A stretch of DNA of 7,293 bases from Rhodocyclaceae bacterium (GTDB taxonomy: Bacteria; Pseudomonadota; Gammaproteobacteria; Burkholderiales; Rhodocyclaceae). The notes below the pieces were generated by a model. It saw nothing but the letters and a program-made list of their open reading frames with translations, did not search any database and was not told where the DNA came from. The position numbers were made by a program, and so were the translations under genes. Below, piece after piece: positions 1-4,991 of the stretch (the first letter of the stretch is position 1; each line of letters starts with the position of its first letter). Location: contig JADLGU010000004.1 of assembly GCA_020849155.1 (NCBI GenBank), positions 1-7,293 of the forward strand, given 5' to 3'.

Positions 1-865
1 AGTCGACCAGTCCCGTGCGCCAGTCCGGCAGGGCCAGGCCAAAGTCGCGCTGGAAGCGCGAGCAATCGAGTCGCGAATTGGCCGGTCGCGCTGCGGGCAG
101 GGGAAAGTCGGCGCTGGCGATACGGTGAACCACGGGTGCTTTTTCCAGCAAGCCGGCGTGCAGTGCCTCGGCAAAGATGGTTTCGGCATAGCCGTGCCAG
201 CTTGTTTCACCGGCGGCGGCGAGATGGAAGACGCCGCTTGCGAATTTTCCGCTGCTGCGTTCCTGCATCGCCTGGCGCAGGGCGTGGGCCGTCGCCTCGG
301 CGATGAGGCGCGCCCAGGTCGGGGCGCCGATCTGGTCGGCGACGACGCGCAGTTCCTCGCGCTCGGCGGCGACACGCAGGATGGTGCGCAGGAAGTTGGC
401 GCCGCGCGCGGAATACACCCAACTCGTGCGGAAGATCAGGTGGTCACAGCCGGCGGCGCGAATGCCTTCCTCGCCGGCCAGCTTGCTGCGGCCGTAGGCG
501 CCGAGCGGATGCGGCGGATCGCTCTCGACATAGGGCGCGGCCTTGGCGCCGTCGAAGACGTAGTCGGTCGAATAGTGGATGAGCAGGGCGCCGCGCCGCG
601 CCGCCTCCTGCGCCAGCAGCGCGGGCGCGGCGGCGTTGACGGCGTTGGCCTGCTCCGGCTCGCTCTCCGCCTTGTCGACGGCGGTGTAGGCGGCGGCATT
701 GACGATGACGTCGGGCCGCACTTCATCCAGCTTGCGGCGCACGGCGGCGGCATCGGCGAGGTCCAGCTCGGCATGGCCGACGGCCGTGACCTTGCCGACC
801 GGCTGCAGGGTGCGCTGCAGCTCCCAGCCGACCTGGCCGTTTCTCCCCGCCAAGAGGATATTCAC
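1..865 (-). CDS. rfbD: dTDP-4-dehydrorhamnose reductase (RfbD/RmlD), 3' end cut by window edge
   Basis: RfbD reduces dTDP-6-deoxy-L-lyxo-4-hexulose to dTDP-L-rhamnose with NAD(P)H, the last step of dTDP-rhamnose synthesis in the cytoplasm. The frame gives 288 residues before the edge. Visible are an N-terminal Rossmann glycine motif (LLAGRNGQVGWEL, about residues 4-16), NAAAYTAVDKAE (56-67), STDYVFDG (99-106), the short-chain-dehydrogenase YxxxK pair (Y124 and K128 in YGRSK), RTSWVY (146-151), DQIGAPTW (177-184) and the family's C-terminal NSRLDCSRFQRDFGL (263-277). The family is about 290-300 residues long, so only a few codons are missing. The start is GTG at 865, with GGAG eight bases upstream (877-874). 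The GTG overlaps the rfbC stop as GTGA, which suggests translational coupling. No frameshift was found when the whole frame was translated. Confidence 0.95.
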   Translation of the reverse strand, partial: MNILLAGRNGQVGWELQRTLQPVGKVTAVGHAELDLADAAAVRRKLDEVRPDVIVNAAAYTAVDKAESEPEQANAVNAAAPALLAQEAARRGALLIHYSTDYVFDGAKAAPYVESDPPHPLGAYGRSKLAGEEGIRAAGCDHLIFRTSWVYSARGANFLRTILRVAAEREELRVVADQIGAPTWARLIAEATAHALRQAMQERSSGKFASGVFHLAAAGETSWHGYAETIFAEALHAGLLEKAPVVHRIASADFPLPAARPANSRLDCSRFQRDFGLALPDWRTGLVD

Positions 866-1407
866 GGGAACAGCTCCGCGACGGCGAAGGGCAGGCCCTG
901 CGCATCCTTGGCGGAGAGCGTCGGCGCGCCGGCCAGCGGCCAGGGGATCGCCAGCTCGGCATCGTTCCAGAGGATGCAGCGCTCGTGCTCGGGCGCGTAG
1001 TAGTCGGTGGTCTTGTAGAGGAAATCCGCCGTGTCGGAGAGGACGAGGAAGCCGTGGGCCAGCCCCGGCGGCAGCCAGAACATGCGCTTGTTTTCCTCGG
1101 ACAGCTCGACGCAGGCCACCTTGCCGAAGGTCGGCGAGCTGCGGCGGATGTCCACGGCGACGTCGAACACGGCGCCCGCCGCCACGCGCACCAGCTTGCC
1201 CTGCGGTTGCTGCAATTGATAATGCAGCCCTCGCAGCACGCCGCGGACGGAACGGGAGTGGTTGTCCTGAACGAACTCGGCGCGGATGCCGGCCGCTTCG
1301 GCCAGCGCGCGCTTGTTGTAGCTCTCGAGGAAGAAGCCGCGCGCGTCGCCGAAGACCTTCGGTTCGAGAATCAACGCGTCGTGGATCTCGGTTTGGATGA
1401 CCTTCAT
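862..1407 (-). CDS. rfbC: dTDP-4-dehydrorhamnose 3,5-epimerase (RfbC/RmlC)
   Basis: RfbC epimerises C3 and C5 of dTDP-4-dehydro-6-deoxyglucose, supplying the substrate of RfbD next door. The protein has 181 residues, the usual length for this cupin-fold dimer. Family landmarks are in order: DARGFFLESYN (21-31), FVQDNHSRS (45-53), LRGLHYQ with the probable catalytic base H62, QGKLVRV with K71, AHGF (118-121), FLYKTTDYYAPEHE with the probable proton-donor tyrosine Y131, and LSAKDA with D168, the expected partner of the histidine. Residue roles are assigned by analogy with characterised RmlC enzymes. Its stop overlaps the rfbD start by 4 bases, and its start lies 11 bases after the cobC stop, so it is probably co-transcribed with the cob genes. 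No convincing Shine-Dalgarno sequence precedes the ATG, which is unlike rfbD, btuD and btuF. Confidence 0.96.
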   Translation of the reverse strand: MKVIQTEIHDALILEPKVFGDARGFFLESYNKRALAEAAGIRAEFVQDNHSRSVRGVLRGLHYQLQQPQGKLVRVAAGAVFDVAVDIRRSSPTFGKVACVELSEENKRMFWLPPGLAHGFLVLSDTADFLYKTTDYYAPEHERCILWNDAELAIPWPLAGAPTLSAKDAQGLPFAVAELFP

Positions 1408-1418
1408 GGGCCGCTATT

Positions 1419-2024
1419 TTACTTGCGGTTTAGATACTCGACCCGAATATCCTTTTTCCCGAGGACGACCTTGCTGACGGCGCCGAACTCGAAGGTCAGG
1501 CGCGGCCAGCGCCGCGGCGGCACTTCCAGCCAGTGGGCGAACAGCACCCGCAGCACGCCGCCATGGGTCACCACCGCGGCGCCCTGAGGACGGGGCCGAC
1601 CCCGTCCGAGGACGTACTCCTGGGGTGCAGCCGGCACCTCGCTCTGCCGCAGTTCGTCGAGGAAGGCCAGAGCGCGCGCCAGCATCGCCGCCGCCGACTC
1701 GCCGCCGGGCGGCGCGAAGTGGAGGATATCGGCGACCCAGGCGTCGAAGGCGGCCTTGTCGATCTCGTCCCAGCGGCGCATTTCCCAGTCGCCGAAATGC
1801 ATCTCGACCAGCCGGTCGTCGACGGCCGGCGCCGGCGAGAGGTGTTCGGCCACGCTGCGGCAGCGCAGGAGCGGGCTGGTGTAGACCGGGATGCCCGCCG
1901 GCACGATGCCGCGCAGGCGCGCCGCCTCCGCGCCGGCGTCCCCGGCGAGGCCGATGTCGCTGCGGCCATAGCAGGTGCCCTCGGGCACAGCCGGCTCGGG
2001 ATGGCGGATCAGGAAAAGTTCCAT
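1419..2024 (-). CDS. cobC: Alpha-ribazole phosphatase, histidine phosphatase superfamily (CobC)
   Basis: This is a histidine (phosphoglycerate-mutase-like) phosphatase of 201 residues. Its place after cobT and cobS makes alpha-ribazole-5'-phosphate or adenosylcobalamin-5'-phosphate the likely substrate; the protein alone would support only a histidine phosphatase. Seen are the LIRHPEP motif with the phospho-acceptor H8 and R7, SPLLRCRSVAEHL (50-62) with a phosphate-binding arginine, EMHFGDWE (74-81) typical of this subgroup, and VVTHGGVLRVL (151-161) with the second catalytic histidine H154. The start at 2024 puts the RHP motif at residues 7-9, as usual; the frame stays open further upstream, but that part lies under cobS. 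It overlaps the cobS end by 16 bases and lacks a clear Shine-Dalgarno, so coupling to cobS is likely. An unusual segment, about residues 128-148, contains a DNA palindrome (see the repeat at 1588-1607). Confidence 0.88.
   Translation of the reverse strand: MELFLIRHPEPAVPEGTCYGRSDIGLAGDAGAEAARLRGIVPAGIPVYTSPLLRCRSVAEHLSPAPAVDDRLVEMHFGDWEMRRWDEIDKAAFDAWVADILHFAPPGGESAAAMLARALAFLDELRQSEVPAAPQEYVLGRGRPRPQGAAVVTHGGVLRVLFAHWLEVPPRRWPRLTFEFGAVSKVVLGKKDIRVEYLNRK
1588..1607. repeat. Perfect inverted repeat inside cobC
   Basis: Two perfectly complementary 8-base arms (GGACGGGG and CCCCGTCC) flank a 4-base spacer. On the cobC strand it encodes residues 140-146, GRGRPRP, in a linker between the conserved FGDWE region and the VVTHGG motif. 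The low-complexity Gly/Arg/Pro peptide sits where related phosphatases usually have a short turn. It therefore looks like a small palindromic element inserted in frame, though chance in a GC-rich gene is not excluded. Confidence 0.6.
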
Positions 2025-2776
2025 GCGACTGCCAGTATGCCGATATAGATCGCCAGCTCGGCGCCCTGCTGCGTGGCGCCGAGGCAGTCGCCGGTGTAGC
2101 CGCCGATGCGCTTGACGAAATGGCGCGCGGCGAGGAAGGTCGCCAGCGCCGCCAGGCCCAGGCCGGCGAGCGCGGCTTGCCACGGCAGCAGGGCCAGCGG
2201 CAGCAACCCGAACAGCGCGGCCACCGCCAGGCCGCCCGCGCCCATGCGCACGGCGAGCGGCTTGGCGCGGGCGGTGTCGTCGTCGCGCACGTAGTCGAGC
2301 GAGAAGATGAGCAGCGTGGAGAAAAAGCGCGAGGCGGCGTGCGCGGCAACGAGGGACGGCGCGATCCACTCGTCGGGCAACTCGTAGAGGGCGTTGAACT
2401 TCGCCAGCAGCATCAGCGCCACGGCGAGGGCGCCGTAGCTGCCGATGCGCGAGTCCTTCATGATCGCCAGCACCTGCGGCTTCGTCCAGCCGCCGCCGAA
2501 GCCGTCGACCGTGTCGGCGAGGCCGTCCTCGTGGAAGGCGCCGGTAACGAGCAGCGTCGCCGCCATGCTTAACAGAATGGCGAGCGACACCGGCAGCACC
2601 AAGGCCGCCAGCAGAAAAGTCAGTCCCCCCAGCACGCCGACCAGGATGCCGACCAGCGGGAAATAGCGCGCCGCGCGGTCGAGCGCCTCCTGCGAGTGGC
2701 CGACCCAGGCCGGCACCGGCAGGCGCGTGAAGAAGCGCACGGCGCCGAAGAAGGCTTCAGCTTCCTGGCGCAACAT
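2009..2776 (-). CDS. cobS: Adenosylcobinamide-GDP ribazoletransferase, cobalamin (5'-phosphate) synthase (CobS)
   Basis: CobS is the integral membrane enzyme that joins adenosylcobinamide-GDP to alpha-ribazole or its phosphate, releasing GMP and giving cobalamin or its 5'-phosphate. The predicted 255 residues match the family. The N-terminus AFFGAVRFFTRLPVP (8-22) and RYFPLVG (37-43) are typical. The acidic signature HEDGLADTVDGFGGG (82-96) is the presumed metal/substrate site. MKDSRIGSYG (106-115) and GGYTGDCLGATQQ (225-237) are further family motifs. Several hydrophobic stretches (about 41-80, 114-128, 180-217, 240-251) indicate a multi-pass inner-membrane protein. I chose ATG 2776 over an upstream in-frame TTG at 2800 because the latter lies in a palindromic repeat and would add repeat-encoded residues. 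The GAGGGG at 2793-2788, also within that repeat, is a slightly distant candidate ribosome site. The cobT stop is 7 bases upstream. Confidence 0.95.
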   Translation of the reverse strand: MLRQEAEAFFGAVRFFTRLPVPAWVGHSQEALDRAARYFPLVGILVGVLGGLTFLLAALVLPVSLAILLSMAATLLVTGAFHEDGLADTVDGFGGGWTKPQVLAIMKDSRIGSYGALAVALMLLAKFNALYELPDEWIAPSLVAAHAASRFFSTLLIFSLDYVRDDDTARAKPLAVRMGAGGLAVAALFGLLPLALLPWQAALAGLGLAALATFLAARHFVKRIGGYTGDCLGATQQGAELAIYIGILAVAWNFS

Positions 2777-2781
2777 GTGCC

Positions 2782-2828
2782 GACTACCCCCTCTCCCCAA
2801 CCCTCTCCCCCGATTCCGGGGGAGAGGG
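2782..2828 (+). repeat. Palindromic dispersed repeat, copy A, at the cobT-cobS junction
   Basis: The core is a perfect inverted repeat: 11-base arms CCCTCTCCCCC (2801-2811) and GGGGGAGAGGG (2818-2828) around a 6-base loop. It is preceded by a C/T-rich flank starting GACTACCC and containing CCCCAACCC. The same layout recurs in opposite orientation at 5960-5921. Elements of this look (runs of CCCTCTCCCC with CCCCAACCC next to a hairpin) are common between genes in GC-rich proteobacteria. Here the element overlaps coding DNA: on the minus strand it supplies the last 14 codons and the TAG stop of cobT, and possibly the ribosome site of cobS. Confidence 0.8.
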
Positions 2829-3902
2829 AGCGAGGTGTTCGCTCACGCCGGCCGACTCGAAGCTGGCCATCTCGTTGAGGAAGGTGCAGGCGGCGCGCAC
2901 GAGCGGCCAGGCCAGCGCCGCGCCGGTGCCCTCGCCCAGACGCAGGTCCATGTCGAGCAGCGGCCGCGCGCCGAGGTGCTCCAGCTGCAGGCGGTGGCCG
3001 CGTTCCTGCGAGCGGTGCGAGAAGACGCAGTACTGCAGCGTCGCCGGATGCAGCGTGGCGGCGACCAGCAGGGCCGAGGTGACGATGAAGCCGTCGATGA
3101 GCAGCAGCATCTTGCGCTCGGCGGCGGCGAGCATGCCGCCGGCCAGCCTGGCGATCTCGAAACCGCCGACCTGCGCCAAGACCGAGAGGGGGGTGTGGTC
3201 GCCGCGATAAAGCGCGGCCGCCTGCCGCAGCAATTCCAGCTTGCGCGCCACGCCGGCGTCGTCGAGCCCGGTGCCGCGGCCGACGCAATCCTCCAACGGG
3301 ATGCCGGCGAGGAAATGGGTGATGAGCGAGGCCGAGGCGGTGTTGCCGATGCCCATCTCGCCGAAGCCGACGACATTGCAGCCGCGCGCGTGAATGTCGG
3401 CGACGATCTGCGCGCCGCGCAGCATGGCCAGATCGCACTGTTCCGCGCTCATGGCCGGGCCTTCGAGATAGTTCGCCGTGCCGCGCAGACCGACTTTTGC
3501 GTCGACCAGGTTTTCGCGCGGGCCGAAGTCGTGGTTCACTCCGGCGTCGGCCACCACCAGCCCGATGCCGTTGGCGCGGGCGAAGACGTTGATGGCGGCG
3601 CCGCCGGCGAGGAAGTTCTCCACCATCTGCCAGGTCACTTCCTGCGGATAGGCCGAGATGCCGGCGTTCGCGGCGCCGTGGTCGCCGGCGCAGACCAGGA
3701 TGTGCGGCTTGTTCAGTTGCGGCGCGAGGGTCTGCTGCACCAGGCCGAGCTGCAAGGCCAGCGCCTCCAGGCGGCCGAGCGCGCCGAGCGGCTTGGTCTT
3801 GCGGTCGATCTTGTTCCTGAGCGCCTCGGCGAGCGAAGCGTCGGGCGGGGCGATGTCGAAGGTAAGCGCGGGGCGTGCGCCCGCCGGGGTGGGGGAATGC
3901 AT
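2784..3902 (-). CDS. cobT: Nicotinate-nucleotide--dimethylbenzimidazole phosphoribosyltransferase (CobT)
   Basis: CobT transfers phosphoribose from nicotinate mononucleotide to the lower-ligand base (5,6-dimethylbenzimidazole), giving alpha-ribazole-5'-phosphate for CobS. The protein has 372 residues, somewhat longer than the usual 340-360. Conserved blocks are KTKPLGALGRLE (35-46), CAGDHGAANAGISAYPQEVT (71-90), GGAAINVFA (100-108), VVADAGVNHDF (116-126), GFGEMGIGNTASA (179-191) with E182, VGRGTGLDDAG (207-217), and RLGEGTGAALA (321-331) with E324, which aligns with the catalytic glutamate of Salmonella CobT. I chose ATG 3902 because AAAGGA (3916-3911) lies 8 bases upstream; an in-frame ATG at 3911 overlaps that site, and a GTG at 3968 would lie in the riboswitch leader. 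Native-looking sequence ends near SFESAGVS (347-354); residues 359-372 (PSPPESGERVGERG) are read from the palindromic repeat. It is the first gene downstream of the riboswitch. Confidence 0.95.
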   Translation of the reverse strand: MHSPTPAGARPALTFDIAPPDASLAEALRNKIDRKTKPLGALGRLEALALQLGLVQQTLAPQLNKPHILVCAGDHGAANAGISAYPQEVTWQMVENFLAGGAAINVFARANGIGLVVADAGVNHDFGPRENLVDAKVGLRGTANYLEGPAMSAEQCDLAMLRGAQIVADIHARGCNVVGFGEMGIGNTASASLITHFLAGIPLEDCVGRGTGLDDAGVARKLELLRQAAALYRGDHTPLSVLAQVGGFEIARLAGGMLAAAERKMLLLIDGFIVTSALLVAATLHPATLQYCVFSHRSQERGHRLQLEHLGARPLLDMDLRLGEGTGAALAWPLVRAACTFLNEMASFESAGVSEHLAPSPPESGERVGERG

Positions 3903-3982
3903 CCGATTCATCCTTTCGATGGGTGCGCGAAGCGCCCAGGGGCGGCCAGCGCCGGGGTGCATGCGCACGGGGTTTCGAAAAC
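3903..3982 (-). promoter_or_regulatory. Putative riboswitch expression platform / cobT leader
   Basis: This 80-base leader joins the aptamer to the cobT start and holds the ribosome site AAAGGA (3916-3911). TTTTCG (3981-3976), just after the P1 stem, can pair with CGAAAG (3918-3913), including one G-T wobble, and would cover most of the ribosome site. Inside that pairing, GTGCGC (3968-3963) can pair with GCGCAC (3928-3923). As an alternative, GTTT and AAAC around TCG (3982-3972) form a small hairpin that uses the same T-run. There is no T-tract typical of an intrinsic terminator. The sequence therefore favours control of translation start, but this is inferred by eye without folding energies. 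Confidence 0.45.
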
Positions 3983-4140
3983 GACCGGACAGGTCTTCTG
4001 GCTTCCGGATCGACCGGCCCGCTGCGCCTTCCCGGACGGGTGGGCCCGTCCAGTGGCTATCGTCAAGATGTGCAGCGGCCGTCCCCGGTTACAGCGGCGG
4101 GCCCGCCACGGAATTGCACCGTGTTCCGATGTGTTCGGTC
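3983..4140 (-). promoter_or_regulatory. Cobalamin riboswitch aptamer upstream of cobT
   Basis: The minus-strand RNA carries the hallmarks of the cobalamin riboswitch in order: a CACGG/CCGTG hairpin around TGCAATT (4123-4107), the GGCGGGCCCGCCGCTGTAACC block (4107-4087), GCCACTGG (4057-4050), GGGAAGG (4033-4027), and the B12 box AGCCAGAAGACCTG (4003-3990). Stems found by hand: P1 GACCGAACA (4140-4132) with TGTCCGGTC (3991-3983), one mismatch; ACCGG (4089-4085) with CCGGT (4017-4013); CCGCTGC (4078-4072) with GCAGCGG (4025-4019); and GGACGGG/CCCGTCC (4051-4034) around CCCA. In this class, B12 binding normally represses the downstream gene, here cobT and what follows. The first two bases of P1 are the last two of the ferredoxin stop codon. 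I do not assign a subclass (adenosyl- or aquocobalamin). Confidence 0.93.
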
Positions 4141-4360
4141 AGGACGGATTATCCGGGCCGGGGGCGTGCGGCGCAAGCGGCTCGATGCACTCGACTTGGC
4201 AGACGGCGAGGCACTGCGGCGCATCGTATTGCCCGGCGCATTCGGTGCACAGCCCGGCGTCGATTTCGAAGATCTCGACGCCGATGTCGATCGCCCCGTT
4301 CGGGCAGACCGGCTCGCAGGCGGCGCAGTTGATGCATTTGTGGTTGATGCGCAGGGCCAT
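4139..4360 (-). CDS. Allochromatium-type 2[4Fe-4S] ferredoxin
   Basis: This is a 73-residue cytoplasmic electron carrier. The first motif is CINCAACEPVCPNGAI (C9, C12, C15, C19). The second is LCTECAGQYDAPQCLAVCQVECI (C38, C41, C50, C54, C58), with the eight-residue gap between the second and third cysteines that marks the Allochromatium vinosum type of low-potential ferredoxin. All nine cysteines of that type are present, eight presumed ligands and one free. Two oddities: the proline usually following the fourth cysteine of motif 2 is Q55, and the charged C-terminal helix common in this family is replaced by a short Pro/Ala tail ending GPDNPS. I chose ATG 4360 because the protein then begins MALRI, as in relatives; an in-frame TTG at 4399 is less likely. 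A weak GAAAG precedes the ATG. Its partner is unknown; supplying electrons for cobalt reduction before adenosylation is only a guess from context. Confidence 0.93.
   Translation of the reverse strand: MALRINHKCINCAACEPVCPNGAIDIGVEIFEIDAGLCTECAGQYDAPQCLAVCQVECIEPLAPHAPGPDNPS
4148..4176 (-). promoter_or_regulatory. Candidate sigma70-type promoter for the riboswitch-cobT transcript
   Basis: A GATAAT box (4153-4148, five of six to TATAAT) is preceded, after exactly 17 bases, by TTGCGC (4176-4171, three of six to TTGACA). Both lie inside the last codons of the ferredoxin gene; GAT AAT encodes its D70 and N71. A start about seven bases past the -10 box would fall near 4141-4140, the first base of riboswitch stem P1. 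That match between predicted start and aptamer start is the main support. The -35 box is weak. Confidence 0.5.
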
Positions 4361-4387
4361 CTCGCGGCTTTCAGTCGGTTCCGGGCC

Positions 4388-4416
4388 ATCATGCCGCAAG
4401 GCGGCCGCAGCGCCAA
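4388..4416 (-). promoter_or_regulatory. Candidate promoter of the ferredoxin gene
   Basis: In the 73-base divergent gap between the ferredoxin and cobU, the minus strand has TTGGCG (4416-4411, four of six), a 17-base spacer and CATGAT (4393-4388, four of six). A start near 4381 would leave a leader of about 20 bases before ATG 4360. Boxes of this quality can occur by chance, so this is a modest call. The rest of the gap shows no aptamer or clear operator. Confidence 0.3.
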
Positions 4417-4433
4417 GATGCTACCCTCTGCGA

Positions 4434-4991
4434 ATGGCGGAATTGATCATCGGCGGCGCCCGTTCGGGCAAGAGCGCCCTGGCGGAGCGGCGCGCGCGGG
4501 AAAGCGGACTGCGCGTCGTCTATGTCGCCACGGCGCAGGCCGGCGACGCGGAAATGGCGCGGCGCATCGCCCACCACCGGGCGCGGCGGCCGGCGGGGTG
4601 GGCCTGCGTCGAGGCGCCGCTGGCACTCGCCGCGGCGTTGCGCGCCCACGCCGCAAGCGACGCCCTGCTCCTCGTCGACTGTCTGACGCTGTGGCTGTCG
4701 AACCTGTTCTTCGCCGGCCGCGCCGCCGCCCAGGCCGAGGCGGGCGACGCCCTCGACTGCGCGCTGCTCGCCGGCGAAACCGAGGCCCTCGTCGCGGCGC
4801 TGCCGGACCTGCCCGGCCGCATCCTCCTCGTCAGCAACGAGGTCGGCTGCGGCATCGTGCCGCCGCAACCACTCGCGCGCCTGTTCGCCGACGAGCAGGG
4901 GCGCCTCAACCAGCGCATCGCCGCGGCCTGCGGGTGCGTGACGCTGGTGGCAGCCGGCCTGCCGCTGGAGCTCAAGCCATGCGCTCGCTGA
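4434..4991 (+). CDS. cobU: Bifunctional adenosylcobinamide kinase / adenosylcobinamide-phosphate guanylyltransferase (CobU/CobP)
   Basis: CobU phosphorylates adenosylcobinamide and then transfers GMP from GTP to give adenosylcobinamide-GDP, the activated corrinoid used by CobS. The 185 residues match the family length. The P-loop is GGARSGKS (7-14). VVYVATAQAGDAEMARRIAHHRARRPAGW (28-56) contains H47, which aligns with the guanylylated histidine H46 of the Salmonella enzyme. LLLVDCLTLWLSNLFF (78-93) is the Walker-B-like block, followed by LLVSNEVGCGIVP (131-143) and GRLNQRIAAA (156-165). It is divergent from the ferredoxin and overlaps btuF by 13 bases. No Shine-Dalgarno is visible before ATG 4434. 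An extended -10-like TGCTACCCT (4419-4427) sits about seven bases upstream, so a leaderless message is possible. No riboswitch precedes it on this strand. Confidence 0.95.
   Translation: MAELIIGGARSGKSALAERRARESGLRVVYVATAQAGDAEMARRIAHHRARRPAGWACVEAPLALAAALRAHAASDALLLVDCLTLWLSNLFFAGRAAAQAEAGDALDCALLAGETEALVAALPDLPGRILLVSNEVGCGIVPPQPLARLFADEQGRLNQRIAAACGCVTLVAAGLPLELKPCAR

Noticed and set aside
1408..1446. TAAAAT (1421-1416) as a private promoter just before rfbC
   Set aside because: The -10 match is good, but no -35 or extended -10 element accompanies it. It overlaps the cobC stop in a locally AT-richer patch, and the start would leave almost no leader.
3903..3968. Extended cobT starts at GTG 3968 or ATG 3911
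   Set aside because: The GTG start would translate the riboswitch leader, and ATG 3911 overlaps the AAAGGA ribosome site. ATG 3902 has correct 8-base spacing.
4361..4399. Longer ferredoxin start at TTG 4399
   Set aside because: It adds 13 residues not typical of the family, and the MALRI start at 4360 matches the known pattern of this ferredoxin type.
4361..4433. A second riboswitch controlling cobU
   Set aside because: The gap is only 73 bases and lacks the B12 box or any other aptamer landmark.
2727..4991. A very long plus-strand open frame (about 750 codons) running into cobU
   Set aside because: Only its last part (4434 onward) is CobU. The rest lies antisense to cobT, the riboswitch and the ferredoxin, and has the low-complexity composition of a GC-rich shadow frame.
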